64,000 nt of DNA, from contig NZ_FZQR01000013.1 of the NCBI RefSeq assembly GCF_900199455.1, positions 124,001-188,000 of the forward strand, given 5' to 3'. Below, piece after piece: positions 63,867-64,000 of this stretch. The translations under genes and the position numbers were made by a program. The notes below the pieces were generated by a model that saw only the letters and a list, made by a program, of their open reading frames with translations, was not told where the DNA came from and ran no database searches. This stretch comes from Mesorhizobium carmichaelinearum. GTDB lineage: Bacteria; Pseudomonadota; Alphaproteobacteria; Rhizobiales; Rhizobiaceae. The first letter of the stretch is position 1. Every line of letters begins with the position of its first letter.

Positions 63867-64000
63867 TCAAAGCGCGATCCAGGCAGTCTTCAACTCGAGA
63901 TATTTTTCCAGCGCGTGCAGCGACTTGTCGCGGCCGAAGCCGGATTGCTTGACGCCGCCGAGCGGCACGGTGATGTCGGCGCCGCCATAGGTGTTGACGT
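63867..64000 (-). CDS. Aldehyde dehydrogenase, C-terminal end (5' part outside window)
   Basis: The last 43 residues of an ALDH are read on the minus strand, up to a TGA at 63869-63867. VNTYGGADITVPLGGVKQSG and FGRDKSLHALEKYLELKTAW are the C-terminal oligomerisation and substrate blocks. The pattern is that of gamma-glutamyl-gamma-aminobutyraldehyde (PuuC-like) and related dehydrogenases. The active site lies outside, so the substrate cannot be judged. Confidence 0.88.
   Translation of the reverse strand, partial: VNTYGGADITVPLGGVKQSGFGRDKSLHALEKYLELKTAWIAL

Overview
The window reads as a high-GC chromosomal segment from a rhizobial alphaproteobacterium, most likely Mesorhizobium. This rests on remembered family resemblance, not a search. 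The pointers are a rhizobial-type phospholipid N-methyltransferase (pmtA), a matR/matB malonate pair, a BacA-like ABC transporter, many FCD and UTRA GntR regulators, sugar ABC transporters, and rhizobial intergenic palindromes. I see no rRNA, tRNA, CRISPR array, phage or insertion sequence. The window starts inside gshB (minus strand) and ends inside an aldehyde dehydrogenase gene (minus strand).

Layout. 1-5.4 kb: end of gshB, a polyprenyl-glycosylation-like trio (GtrA, GT2, polytopic GT-C-like protein) and a GGDEF-EAL protein. 5.5-8.8 kb: a tightly coupled operon for oxidative galactose breakdown (dehydrogenase, dgoK, dgoA, lactonase). 8.9-15.3 kb: ATP-grasp protein, LtrA-like membrane protein, a cupin gene divergent from a GntR gene, DUF1330, pyrF, an FMN reductase, a 144-bp palindrome and pmtA. 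15.4-18.8 kb: dnaK-dnaJ with a heat-shock-type promoter. 19.0-25.2 kb: two adjacent genes for secreted proteins, one propeller-like and one 1323-residue DUF11/Cys-rich repeat protein. They share a roughly 105-residue module, and this is the least explained locus here.

25.3-31 kb: rpe, matR-matB (no matA beside them) and an ABC transporter with a SbmA/BacA-like membrane domain. 31-43 kb: a divergent amino-sugar regulon. Leftward run kinase, UTRA regulator, SIS deaminase, nagA and an FAD oxidoreductase. Rightward run murQ, a sugar-binding protein, two permeases, a Gfo/Idh enzyme and the ABC ATPase. The shared promoter region carries near-identical 18-bp direct-repeat sites on both flanks, which suggests one regulator controls uptake and breakdown of N-acetylated amino sugars or cell-wall sugars.

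43-48.5 kb: two late-step L-fucose/2-keto-3-deoxy-sugar genes, then deoC followed by a two-domain ALDH16-like dehydrogenase. 48.6-53 kb: an RND efflux pump (adaptor and permease). 53.4-60.7 kb: fpr, hyuA-hyuB, a small Cys-rich ORF, an amino-acid binding protein and a GcvT-like protein. 60.9-63.6 kb: metQ-metN-metI methionine importer. Start codons were set from Shine-Dalgarno placement and family N-termini where several were possible.
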